From: Mycobacterium sp. SMC-8
Lineage (GTDB): Bacteria > Actinomycetota > Actinomycetes > Mycobacteriales > Mycobacteriaceae
Assembly: GCF_025263565.1 (NCBI RefSeq)
Contig: NZ_CP079865.1
Span: forward strand, 1,364,001-1,428,000
Direction of reading: 5' to 3'
DNA: 64,000 nt
Under the pieces are notes generated by a model, which did no database searches, had not been told where the DNA came from, and saw only the letters and a program-made list of their open reading frames with translations. Every line of letters begins with the position of its first letter. Within the stretch, counting starts at the first letter, position 1. The position numbers were made by a program, and so were the translations under genes. This document shows positions 18,587 through 26,736 of the stretch, piece by piece.

Positions 18587-20146
18587 TCAGGTGCGGGGCG
18601 CCGGCGGGGGCGGTGGTGCGCCGACCGGCGGTGCGATCTTGGGGTAGCTGCGGGCCCCGGGATGCTCGCCCCCGGACCCCGCCCCCGCGCCAGCCGGAGC
18701 CGGACGCCCCGGGGCGGGATCCCAGTCGGTGTCCACCAGCCGCTTCTGCACCGCGATCGCCAGTCCCAGCAGGATCCCGCCGATCATCAGCATCGACACC
18801 ATGCCCCACACCGTGCCCAGCTTGGCGGCGTTGCCCAGAACGATTCCGTACCAACCGAAGTCGGTGTCGCCGAAGGTGGTGTTCTCCTCACCGAATGCTC
18901 CCAGCACACGCACCAGCAACGCAGGCAGGAATGTGATCAGCAGCCCGTTGACGAAACCGCCGGCGATCGCGCCCCGTCTGCCGCCGGTGGCATTGCCGTA
19001 CACCCCTGCGGCGCCGCCGGTGAAGAAGTGCGGCACCAGGCCGGGCAGCACCAGCACCCAGCCGAACGCGGGTCCGAGCCACACCGACAGCACCGCCAGG
19101 CCGACCAGTCCGGCGACAAAGCTCGAGACGAAACCGATCAGCACCGCGTTCTGGGCGTACGGGAACACGATCGGGGCGTCCAGTGCGGGCACCGCTCCCG
19201 GGACCACCCGTTCGGCAATGCCCTGGAACGCCGGCACCAGCTCGCCGAGGATGGTCCGCACCCCGAACAGGATCACCGCGACGGCCACACCGAAGCTGAG
19301 TCCCTCGGTCACGCCCTTCATCAGGTAGTTGCCGACATCGACGGCGGCGCCGGCGCCGGTGTCGTCGGCGAACGCGGCGAACGCGGTATCCCGGCCGGCT
19401 CTGACCAGGTAGATCAGCGACACCACCAGGTACATAAGCACCATCGACAACGCGGTGGCGACCATCGAATCACGCAGGAAACGCAGCGTTTCCGGGAGTT
19501 TGAGGTCTTCGGTCGACCGGCTCTTGCTGCCGCCCACGAACCGGCCCGTGACACCGGAGGCGATATAACCGAGGGTGCCGAAGTGACCGATCGCGATGCT
19601 GTCGTCGCCGGTGATCCGTTTGGTCCAGGGCTGGGCCAGGGCCGGCAGCGACACCATCACCACACCCAGCAGGAAGCCGCCGAGCAGGATCACGACCGGG
19701 GTGTCCAAGCCGGCGGTGGCCAGCACAATAGTCAGCAGCGTCGCCATGAACAGCGTGTGGTGGCCGGTGAGGAACACGTAGTGCAGCGGCGTGAACCGGG
19801 CCAGCAGCAGGCTCACGGCGAACCCGAGGATCATCAGCCACGCCACCTGGGCGCCGTACTGTTCCTGCGCGATACCGACGATCGCCTCGTTGGTGGGGAC
19901 CACGCCCTGGGTGCCCGCGGCGCCCTGGATCATCACCCCGAGCGGGTCCAGGGAGCTGACCACCAGGGTGGCGCCCGCGCTGACCAGCAGGAAGCCCAGG
20001 GTCGCCTTGAGTGCTCCGCCGATCACCTGCCCGGCGGACTTGCGCAGTGCGATCAGGCCGATCGCGGTGATGATGCCGATCAGATAGGCCGGGACGGAGA
20101 GGATTTCGTTGACCAGGAATTCGGCGGTGCCGACCAGCCAGTTCAT
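18587..20146 (-). CDS. PTS IIC component, ascorbate (UlaA/SgaT) type
   Basis: A 519-residue membrane permease of the L-ascorbate PTS family. It has around 11 hydrophobic segments and the family markers FLVNEILSVPAYLIGIITAIGL, TPLHYVFLTGHHTLFMA and HFGTLGYIASG. The last ~45 residues are a cytoplasmic Pro/Ala/Gly-rich tail not found in UlaA. The IIC moves the sugar while it is phosphorylated by IIB. The gene starts 8 bp after the IIA-IIB fusion. Whether ascorbate is the substrate is not shown: no ulaG/ulaD-type catabolic genes are nearby. Confidence 0.88.
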   Translation of the reverse strand: MNWLVGTAEFLVNEILSVPAYLIGIITAIGLIALRKSAGQVIGGALKATLGFLLVSAGATLVVSSLDPLGVMIQGAAGTQGVVPTNEAIVGIAQEQYGAQVAWLMILGFAVSLLLARFTPLHYVFLTGHHTLFMATLLTIVLATAGLDTPVVILLGGFLLGVVMVSLPALAQPWTKRITGDDSIAIGHFGTLGYIASGVTGRFVGGSKSRSTEDLKLPETLRFLRDSMVATALSMVLMYLVVSLIYLVRAGRDTAFAAFADDTGAGAAVDVGNYLMKGVTEGLSFGVAVAVILFGVRTILGELVPAFQGIAERVVPGAVPALDAPIVFPYAQNAVLIGFVSSFVAGLVGLAVLSVWLGPAFGWVLVLPGLVPHFFTGGAAGVYGNATGGRRGAIAGGFVNGLLITFLPALLVRVLGAFGEENTTFGDTDFGWYGIVLGNAAKLGTVWGMVSMLMIGGILLGLAIAVQKRLVDTDWDPAPGRPAPAGAGAGSGGEHPGARSYPKIAPPVGAPPPPPAPRT

Positions 20147-20153
20147 CGGGCTC

Positions 20154-20921
20154 CTAGACGTCGTAGGAATCGCGCAGTGCGCCGTCCACTTCGGAGGTGG
20201 AGGTGAAGTTGTCGATCACCTTGACGGGCACCCCGACGTCTCCGAGGGTCCGGGCGATCTCGCCTGAGGTCAGGATGAGGTCGGCGCTGTTGGCCTTGCC
20301 TTTCGCCGAGATCGTGTCGGTGGCCTCGACGGTGATGAAGGGCGCCCAGCCCCAGGTCTGCAGCACCTGCTCGAGCGTGTTCTTCAGAAAAAGGCTGGTG
20401 CCCAGACCGTTTCCGCACACGGTGAGGATCAGGTTGTTGGTCTTGGCCGGCGCCGCGTTCCCGGTCGCCGAGCGCGGGTCGCCCAGTGCCGCCAGGACCT
20501 CGGCCGGTGTCGCCGCGGAATCCAGCGCTGCGCGCCGGGCCGGATCCCCGAGCACCTTGGCCAGTTGCGCCATCGCCGCGGTATGCGCACCGGCGTCGCT
20601 GGCGGCCAGCGCCACCACCAGTGTCACCGGGTCATTGGTCTTGTGCCCGAACGCCACCGGGTCGGCCAGACGGACCCAGGACATGCCGGTGCGGTGGACG
20701 GCCGGCGAGGACCGTGCGTGCGCGAACGCGAAACCCGGTGCCACCACGATGTAGGGGCCGTTGGCTTCGACATTCGCGATCATCGAGTCGGTGTAGGCGG
20801 TCTCGGCGATGCCCGCGTGTTCCAACAGCCTGCCGGCCGCGGTGATCGCCGCCCGCCAGCTCTCGGCGGGGACGTCAAGGGCAACGCGGTCTTCGGAGAG
20901 CAGGTCGACCAACTCGGCCAT
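20154..20921 (-). CDS. PTS IIA-IIB fusion, ascorbate/mannitol-fructose type
   Basis: About 255 residues from the ATG at 20921 (MAELVDLL). Residues 1-150 are an EIIA of the fructose/mannitol/ascorbate fold with the phosphorylated His in GFAFAHARSSPAVH. Residues ~160-255 are an EIIB of the lactose/cellobiose-like fold with the active Cys in LTVCGNGLGTSLFL. UlaC and UlaB are usually separate, so this is a fusion of the two. It accepts phosphate from HPr and passes it to the sugar at the IIC encoded next. Open frame upstream to 21080 lacks family similarity, so the shorter start was used. Confidence 0.87.
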   Translation of the reverse strand: MAELVDLLSEDRVALDVPAESWRAAITAAGRLLEHAGIAETAYTDSMIANVEANGPYIVVAPGFAFAHARSSPAVHRTGMSWVRLADPVAFGHKTNDPVTLVVALAASDAGAHTAAMAQLAKVLGDPARRAALDSAATPAEVLAALGDPRSATGNAAPAKTNNLILTVCGNGLGTSLFLKNTLEQVLQTWGWAPFITVEATDTISAKGKANSADLILTSGEIARTLGDVGVPVKVIDNFTSTSEVDGALRDSYDV

Positions 20922-21081
20922 GTGCCCCACCATAGACGCCCACCGCGCGCACAGGGCCGATTCGCGGCGTGAAGACGCCGTCGTCACCGTGCACCGGCGA
21001 TTCCTCCCGGCCGGACCCAGACCGGCGGGACTTGAAACATGCTGGTAATCAGGGTATTTCATGCACGCCCGGACTGCCACC

Positions 21082-21519
21082 CTAGGCGCTGACCAGCATT
21101 TCGGCTCCGGGGTGCGAGCTGAGCGTGACGAGAACCGTGCCGCTGCCCGTTTCCAACATGGTGTTGGCGTACCCGATGAAGCCGTAGTGCCCGTCGATCG
21201 TCGAGACGGCGGTGATCTCCCCGCTACCGGAGGCTCCGGTGTCGAGATTGGACCACCCGGCGGTCACGGTCAGCGAGCAGGATCCGTCGTAGATGCCGGC
21301 GTCGTAGTTGATCGAGACCCGGACGCCGTTCTCCACCCGATCGTAGGTCTGGACCGGTGCCACCTGCGCCTCGCCGCTGACGGTGCCCGCGCAGGCCGGG
21401 GACGCCACTACCGGAACCGGTGGCAGCTCCGCGTAGGTGTCGGCATGCGCGGCGGCCACCGTCAGCCACGGCACGGTCAGCGCGGCCGCCACCGCGCCAG
21501 GAGCTCGCAACCGGGTCAT
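21082..21519 (-). CDS. Secreted hypothetical protein
   Basis: A 145-residue protein with a Sec signal peptide: the first ~26 residues are Arg then a hydrophobic core, ending AAAHA before DTYAELPPVP. The mature part is small, beta-rich by appearance, with two Cys (in SPACAGTV and DGSCSLTV) likely to form a disulfide, and an ending GTVLVTLSSHPGAE. No enzyme motif is visible. It resembles the many short exported proteins of mycobacteria without a known role. The next minus-strand gene upstream ends 31 bp away. Confidence 0.65.
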   Translation of the reverse strand: MTRLRAPGAVAAALTVPWLTVAAAHADTYAELPPVPVVASPACAGTVSGEAQVAPVQTYDRVENGVRVSINYDAGIYDGSCSLTVTAGWSNLDTGASGSGEITAVSTIDGHYGFIGYANTMLETGSGTVLVTLSSHPGAEMLVSA

Positions 21520-21550
21520 GCCTGTGTCATCGCGGCGGGCCCGCGGGACG

Positions 21551-22030
21551 TTAGCCCGGGGCGGCCGGGGTGAGCTCGACGCGCAGCGCCCAGTGCTCGT
21601 CGAGGATGCGGCGCAGCGCGGCGTCCATCGGGTGCGCCGATGCGAGGTCGTGACCGACTCCGCTGTCCACGACCACCACCGTGCTGTCCGGCAGGTCGGC
21701 CTGTTCGGCCTGATCGACGAGCGGATCGAACAACGCCGGCGGCGTGGCCAGGTAGTACAGCGCGTGCGGGGGATTGTTCAGCTCGGCGCCATAGATCAGT
21801 CCCTGCTGGGTGACGACGAACAGTTCGGCGACGAACCGGCCGTGACCGACCTCGGCGTGCCCCCAGGCCACTGCCTCGCGGCGGCCCTGTTCCAGCGGGT
21901 CCTGAACGGCGTCGGTCAACGTGAACATTCTCTTCACCGGTCCCCCGTCCCACCTGGGGTAGGCGTCCATCGCGGGGCGGAAATACCGTCGGAAGACCTC
22001 GCCGAAGAAGTCATACCGTTGCTCGCTCAT
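21551..22030 (-). CDS. Hypothetical protein
   Basis: A 159-residue protein that I do not recognise. It starts MSEQRYDFFGEVFRRYFRPAMDAYPRW and contains GHGRFVAELFVVTQQGLIYGAELNNPPHALYYLATPP, suggesting a compact soluble alpha/beta domain. There is no signal peptide or membrane segment. The ATG at 22030 has a GGGAGC-type site before it. It precedes the secreted protein on the same strand with 31 bp between, so they may be cotranscribed. A strong hairpin at 22139-22184 separates it from the SDR gene upstream. Confidence 0.6.
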   Translation of the reverse strand: MSEQRYDFFGEVFRRYFRPAMDAYPRWDGGPVKRMFTLTDAVQDPLEQGRREAVAWGHAEVGHGRFVAELFVVTQQGLIYGAELNNPPHALYYLATPPALFDPLVDQAEQADLPDSTVVVVDSGVGHDLASAHPMDAALRRILDEHWALRVELTPAAPG

Positions 22031-22138
22031 CGCGGCTCCCTAAATTGGCGACACCTCGAGTGTGCGCGCCGATCGGCGGTCTGACCAGATGCCCTGACGA
22101 GAATTCACCGACTTGCCAGGTTCGGTGTGGGGGTACCA

Positions 22139-22184
22139 CGACGAAATCTCCGGAGCGGGGATTCCTGCTCCGGAGATTTCGTCG
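22139..22184. terminator. Strong hairpin terminator after the SDR gene
   Basis: Two exact 18-bp arms (22139-22156 and 22167-22184) with a 10-nt loop lie 42 bp past the stop of the minus-strand SDR gene. The arm is CGACGAAATCTCCGGAGC. No T-tract follows on the minus strand, as is common for mycobacterial terminators. It marks the left end of the island transcript. Confidence 0.8.
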
Positions 22185-22225
22185 TCGGCGTCCGGGTCAG
22201 TCTTGAGCTGACCGAGAACGCTGGC

Positions 22226-23080
22226 TTACTTGAACGGGTACGGGTTGTATCCATCCATAGCCAGGTGACCTGCATCGACCGGCAGCGCGATACCCGTGAC
22301 ATGCTCAGCGTCGTCGCTCACGAGGTACAGGATGCCCTTGCTCACGGCATCCGCGGGAAGCATCGATCGATTCTTGAGCAGGTGGAAGTGGCGCACGCTC
22401 TCCCACGCCTCCTCGCGAGTACCATCCGCCTTTCCTGCGAATCGCTCGTACTGCGGAGGATTGTTCAGCATGGTCGTGTCGATGGCTCCCGGGCATACCG
22501 CGTTGCACCGAACGTTGTAGGGGGCCAGCTCGTTTGCGAAGTTCTTCGTCAGGCCGATGACACCGTGTTTGGTTGCCACATAGTGGGCCAACTGGTACCC
22601 GGGTTGAAATCCGTTCACTGACGAGGTGAGAACCATTGCACCGGACTGACGCTCGATCATGTGCGGAGCCACGGCCTTCGCACTACGCCACACGCCGGTC
22701 AGATTCACATCGATCATGTCCTGCCACATGTCGTCGGTCATCTCCCAGAAGTTGGCCTGGGAGTAGATGCCGGCATTGGCCACCAGAATGTCGATATGGC
22801 CGAACTGGTCGATGCCCTGCTGCACGGCGGCATCGATTTCCGCCTGCTGACGGACATCGGCCTTGACGAACACCGCGCCCCGGCCCAGTGCCTCGACCTC
22901 CTTGGCCACACTTTGGAAGTCGTGATCATTGGCGAGTTCGTAGGGCACTGTGCTGATGTCGTCGACGATGTCGATGGCGACGATGTCGGCGCCGGCCTCC
23001 GCGAGTGCCAGTGCGTGAGCCCGTCCCTGACCGCGTGCCGCGCCGGTGACGAAGGCGACCTTTCCCTGCAGGTTAGCCAT
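22226..23080 (-). CDS. Mycofactocin-type SDR-family oxidoreductase
   Basis: A 284-residue short-chain dehydrogenase. The dinucleotide motif is VTGAARGQGRAHA, followed by the longer-than-usual loop DIVDDISTVPYELAND that marks the mycofactocin-coupled SDR group, then NAGI, SSVNG and the catalytic pair in YVATKHG (Tyr-x3-Lys). These enzymes hold NAD(H) tightly and use mycofactocin as the external electron carrier, acting on alcohols. The ATG at 23080 is preceded by AAGGGAT. It is the last gene of the minus-strand island transcript, but a nested insertion sequence now separates it from the importer genes, so its expression may depend on IS-borne promoters. Confidence 0.88.
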   Translation of the reverse strand: MANLQGKVAFVTGAARGQGRAHALALAEAGADIVAIDIVDDISTVPYELANDHDFQSVAKEVEALGRGAVFVKADVRQQAEIDAAVQQGIDQFGHIDILVANAGIYSQANFWEMTDDMWQDMIDVNLTGVWRSAKAVAPHMIERQSGAMVLTSSVNGFQPGYQLAHYVATKHGVIGLTKNFANELAPYNVRCNAVCPGAIDTTMLNNPPQYERFAGKADGTREEAWESVRHFHLLKNRSMLPADAVSKGILYLVSDDAEHVTGIALPVDAGHLAMDGYNPYPFK

Positions 23081-23131
23081 GATTATCCCTTTCATATCTG
23101 TTTCTTCTCAATTTTGGCGAGCGATTGAATC

Positions 23132-23188
23132 GCAGAATTTCGTCGAGAGTTCAGTTATCGAAACCCCTTTCGAGGCGACGGAGTTCAT
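23132..23188 (+). repeat. 57-bp direct repeat, left copy (target duplication of the IS1634 element)
   Basis: Bases 23132-23188 are identical to 26644-26700 (both begin GCAGAATTTCGTCGAGAG and end GGAGTTCAT). They exactly flank the outer insertion sequence. Target duplications of this length are unusual but are known for IS1549, the M. smegmatis member of the IS1634 family. Confidence 0.85.
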
Positions 23189-23259
23189 CCTGAGTTGGGT
23201 CACTTTGGTCAGTTTTGTAGGGTGGCGGTGTCTTGAGCTGCGGTGATGTCTCCGCTTAG

Positions 23260-24930
23260 CCTCGATCCACCGGTGAGCTGTCGGTGTGAAGTCGATTTCG
23301 ATTGTGTGCGTTGGGCCCGGGGTGTGCCGTGAGGTGGGTGTGTGTGATGGCCCGATCTCGGTATCGGCTTGTTCCTGTGGGTCTTTCGTCTCGTGCGGGC
23401 GGTTGGGGTTGCTCTGTTAGGCCAGCAGTGGCCGGTTTCGGCCAAACAGACTGTGGAACAGGGTGTTCCACGCGGTTTCCCAGGGCCAGTTGCGTGGCAG
23501 GTGCAGGGTCAGGCGTCGGGCCGAGGAGGCGATGCGTGCCGGCACGCTGATCAGGGTGCGGCGGATGGTGCCGGTGCGGGCTTTGGCCAGCGCTGGTCCG
23601 GTCAGGGTGGCCGCGGCGCGGGTGAGGTTGAACGCCATCGCTGCGCACACCAGCCAGGCGGCGTTGGCGCCGAATCGCCCCGAGGGCAGATGGGCCAGAG
23701 CAGAGTCTTTGAGGTCGGCGTGGACCTGCTCGATGAGCGCGTGGCCGCGGTGGGTCTTGTCGGCGGTGACGGTATCGAGGTCGGTGGTGGTGAAGAAGGC
23801 ATGGAAGCGCCAGGTGTCGAACAGGGTGGTCTGCCCCTCGCCGCTGGCGGGGTTGAGGTCGGGGATGCGCCGCACCACCAGCCTGCCGGGGATCTGCTCG
23901 CTGGTTGTGCGGGAGCTGAACGCGGTGAAGTCGATCTCGGCGACCTCGGCGCGCGAGATCCAGCGCTGGGTGTTCTCGTCGTAGATCGCGTCGGTGTACT
24001 GGATCGGGATCCAGGCGTCCTCGGGTATGGCGGCGATGGCGACTTTGACTTTTGGGTCCAGGCGCACGGTGATCGACACGTCGGCACCACCGCGCAGAGC
24101 AGCCGCCACGGTTGGGTAGCCGTAGAACGCCGAGTCGGCTCGCAGCAGCGGCCGGGTGGCTGCCGCCGAAGAGCGCAGTCGTGTCACGGTGGCCAGCGTG
24201 TCGCCGACGATGCGGGCAGCTCCACGTGCTGATCCGCAGGCGCCTTTGCGTAGGCGTTGGCCGCAGATGATCGGTGCACCATGCTCAGTGGTGAGCGTGG
24301 CGATCAGCGCATTTAACCCACGGACCCCGGAGTATCCGTAACCAGATCCCTGTTTGGTGTAGCCGTGCACTTCGATGATGGTGTCATCGAGATCAACACA
24401 CACCGGACCGTCAACACCGGCCAGCACCGGAGTGCGTTCGTGCAGACCGGCCAGCAACCGCGCCGCCACGGCGTCGAGTTGGCGGACATGACCGAAGCTG
24501 AATTCGCGCAGGAACGATCCCAGCGTCGACGGGGCGTACGGGCGGTCGAACACGGTGCCCATCGCGCCGTGGCGCAGCAAGGCCATGTCATCGATGCTGT
24601 CAGCCCCAGCTACCATGCCCGCGACCAGCGACAAGACTTTCGCCCCGGCGTTGGCGCCCTTGTCGGTCGGCACCGTGATGTGCTCATCAGCCAGGCTGCT
24701 CAACCCGCACTGATGAGCCAGAGCGGCCATCGGGACCAGCCCGGCACACGACACCAGATTGGGGTCATCAAAGCGGGCTGACGCCACAGGACGAGTGTGA
24801 GATAGTTGCATCTACGAGATGCCCTTCGTTCTGACCGAATGTGATCCTAGACAAATCCCATTCTTTCACCGCGACAGGGCATTTCGTTTTTACAACCCGC
24901 CCCAACTCCTATTCGATCGGTGGATCAAGG
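23260..24930 (-). mobile_element. IS1380-family insertion sequence nested in the IS1634 element
   Basis: A 1671-bp element with terminal inverted repeats CCTCGATCCACCGGT (left) and CCTTGATCCACCGAT (right, reverse complement), flanked by the 5-bp target duplication CTTAG at 23255-23259 and 24931-24935. It carries one complete transposase gene on the minus strand. Its insertion is younger than that of the IS1634 element around it. Confidence 0.87.
23417..24811 (-). CDS. IS1380-family transposase
   Basis: A 464-residue DDE transposase, full length for the family. The segment VCVDLDDTIIEVHGYTKQG has the first catalytic Asp residues with the usual KQG-YGYSGVRGLN continuation. The second Asp is in LLRADSAFYG. 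The Glu is likely in ALIEQVHADLKDSALAHLPSG, the family's Y/IEQ-type motif. No frameshift or stop is present, so the element may still be able to move. The start ATG at 24811 lies about 120 bp inside the right inverted repeat. Confidence 0.92.
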   Translation of the reverse strand: MQLSHTRPVASARFDDPNLVSCAGLVPMAALAHQCGLSSLADEHITVPTDKGANAGAKVLSLVAGMVAGADSIDDMALLRHGAMGTVFDRPYAPSTLGSFLREFSFGHVRQLDAVAARLLAGLHERTPVLAGVDGPVCVDLDDTIIEVHGYTKQGSGYGYSGVRGLNALIATLTTEHGAPIICGQRLRKGACGSARGAARIVGDTLATVTRLRSSAAATRPLLRADSAFYGYPTVAAALRGGADVSITVRLDPKVKVAIAAIPEDAWIPIQYTDAIYDENTQRWISRAEVAEIDFTAFSSRTTSEQIPGRLVVRRIPDLNPASGEGQTTLFDTWRFHAFFTTTDLDTVTADKTHRGHALIEQVHADLKDSALAHLPSGRFGANAAWLVCAAMAFNLTRAAATLTGPALAKARTGTIRRTLISVPARIASSARRLTLHLPRNWPWETAWNTLFHSLFGRNRPLLA

Positions 24931-24976
24931 CTTAGTGCCCCTGCTAGGCACTAATTTGGGTCAGTAGGCTGCCTGG

Positions 24977-26623
24977 ATGGTGTGGATTCGGCGGGTGCGC
25001 ACGGCCTCGGGCGCGACCGCGGTCCAGATCGCCGAATCCGTCGATGGCCGCCGCCGGATCGTGCGCCATGTGGGCTCTGCGCGTGATGACGCCGAGCTGG
25101 GTCTGCTGCTCGAGGAGGCCCGCCGGCTGTTGGCCGATGACACCCAAGGCGAGTTGGATCTGGGGATCACGCCGAAAGCCGTTCGAGCCCATATGGTTCC
25201 ACCGCCAGCTGGCATGCTGTTCACCGAGGATGCTGGAGAATCCGCAGTACGGGAGTTGGTGGTGCGGCCGCGGGTGCTCAAGAGCTGCAGCGGGCTGCTG
25301 TATGACGCCCTGGCGCAGGTGTATGCCAGCCTGGGGTTCGACGACGCGGTCGGCGATGAGGTCTTCCGTGACCTGGTCATCGCCCGGGTGGTCGAGCCGA
25401 CCAGCCTGCTCGACGCCGATCGGGTCCTCGCCGAGCTGGGACGTACCTCAGCGTCACTGTCGACCCGCAAGCGCACCCTGCGCCGTGCCCGCGGTGGTGG
25501 TTACCGCGACCAGATCGCCGCAGCGTGTTTCGCCCACGCCCGCACCGCCGGTGATGTCAGCCTGGTGCTTTACGACGTCACGACCCTGTATTTCGAGGCC
25601 GACAAGGAAGACGACCTACGCCGCGTGGGGTACTCCAAGGAACGCCGAGTGGACCCGCAGATCGTGGTCGGGCTGCTGGTCGATCGGTGCGGATTCCCCT
25701 TGGAAATCGGCTGTTTCGAAGGAAACAAGGCCGAAACTCTGACGATCGTGCCGATCGTGAAGGCATTCCAAGCCCGCCACGAGATCACCGACATTGTCGT
25801 CGTCGCTGATGCGGGCATGCTGGCCAGCGGCAATCTGCGCGAACTTGATGAGGCAGGGTTGCGGTTCATCGTCGGATCGAGGGTTACCAAAGCGCCCAAC
25901 GATCTGGCCTCGCACTTCCATTGGCACGGCGACTTCTTCACCGATGGCCAGATCATCGACACCATCACCCCACGCGATCGACGCGGCACCGCGACCAAGA
26001 CCAGCGACCCCAAGCGCAAAGCCGAGCCCGTCTGGGATCCGGCGACCCACACCAAGTCCTGGCGGGCGGTGTGGGCGTACTCGACCAAACGCGCGGTGCG
26101 CGACACCAAGACGCTCAACCTGCAGGAGAACAAGGCCCGCGCGGTCGTCGCCGGCGAGAAAGCCGCGCGGGTACCGCGGTTCATCAAGAACTGCAACGGT
26201 TCCCAAGAATTTGACGAGGCGTCGTTGCAGCGCGCCCGCCGCTTGGTCGGGCTCAAGGGCTACGTCACCAACATCGACGCCGCACTGATGCCCGCGACCG
26301 AAGTGGTCGCCAGCTACCACGACCTCTGGCACGTCGAGGCGTCCTTCCGGATGTCCAAATCCGACCTCGCTGCCCGGCCCATGTTCGCCCGCACCCGCGA
26401 CGCCATCGAAGCCCACCTGACCATCGTGTTCACCGCCCTGGCCGTCAGCCGCGAAGTCCAGACCCGCACCGGCCTGTCACTGCGCCGATTCCTACGCACC
26501 CTCAAACCCCTGCGATCAGCCACCATCGACCTCAACGGCGTCATCGCCACCTACCCGCCAGCCCTAAACACCGAGGTCAACGCAATCCTCAACGCACTGA
26601 ACGCCGAGAATTCAAGGCACTAA
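24977..26623 (+). CDS. IS1634-family transposase (IS1549-like)
   Basis: A 548-residue transposase. The N-terminal part (MVWIRRVRTASGATAVQIAESVDGRRRIVRHVG) is the typical IS1634 opening. Catalytic Asp residues are in SLVLYDVTTLYFEA and in DIVVVADAGMLASGNL, and the Glu in HDLWHVEASFRMSKSDLAARP, the YxxxxxxE-like region. The C-terminus contains RPMFARTRDAIEAHLTIVFTALAVSR as in related IS4-superfamily proteins. It is intact. The coding region begins 46 bp to the right of the nested IS1380 element, which may have removed or replaced its promoter. Confidence 0.92.
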   Translation: MVWIRRVRTASGATAVQIAESVDGRRRIVRHVGSARDDAELGLLLEEARRLLADDTQGELDLGITPKAVRAHMVPPPAGMLFTEDAGESAVRELVVRPRVLKSCSGLLYDALAQVYASLGFDDAVGDEVFRDLVIARVVEPTSLLDADRVLAELGRTSASLSTRKRTLRRARGGGYRDQIAAACFAHARTAGDVSLVLYDVTTLYFEADKEDDLRRVGYSKERRVDPQIVVGLLVDRCGFPLEIGCFEGNKAETLTIVPIVKAFQARHEITDIVVVADAGMLASGNLRELDEAGLRFIVGSRVTKAPNDLASHFHWHGDFFTDGQIIDTITPRDRRGTATKTSDPKRKAEPVWDPATHTKSWRAVWAYSTKRAVRDTKTLNLQENKARAVVAGEKAARVPRFIKNCNGSQEFDEASLQRARRLVGLKGYVTNIDAALMPATEVVASYHDLWHVEASFRMSKSDLAARPMFARTRDAIEAHLTIVFTALAVSREVQTRTGLSLRRFLRTLKPLRSATIDLNGVIATYPPALNTEVNAILNALNAENSRH

Positions 26624-26643
26624 GCCAAATGACCCAACTCGGG

Positions 26644-26700
26644 GCAGAATTTCGTCGAGAGTTCAGTTATCGAAACCCCTTTCGAGGCGACGGAGTTCAT
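26644..26700 (+). repeat. 57-bp direct repeat, right copy
   Basis: Identical to 23132-23188. The bases beyond it (GCATTGCGCACG...) are the original continuation toward the permease gene, so the uninterrupted locus can be rebuilt by joining 23131 directly to this copy. Confidence 0.85.
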
Positions 26701-26736
26701 GCATTGCGCACGTCACGTAAACCGTTGCGGGGCCGA

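Larger units (their letters stand above)
23189..26643 (+). mobile_element. IS1634-family (IS1549-like) insertion sequence, interrupted by IS1380
   Basis: The ends are imperfect inverted repeats: CCTGAGTTGGGTCACTTTGG on the left and, read inward from the right, CCCGAGTTGGGTCATTTGG. Immediately outside are identical 57-bp direct repeats. The transposase is at 24977-26623. An IS1380-type element with its own 5-bp target duplication sits in the left noncoding end. Without it the element would be about 1.78 kb, normal for the family. Confidence 0.85.

Noticed and set aside
18557..20206. A 549-codon plus-strand frame opposite the PTS IIC gene
   Set aside because: Highly polar, Gln/His/Arg-rich translation with no recognisable domain; the opposite strand is a clear membrane permease.
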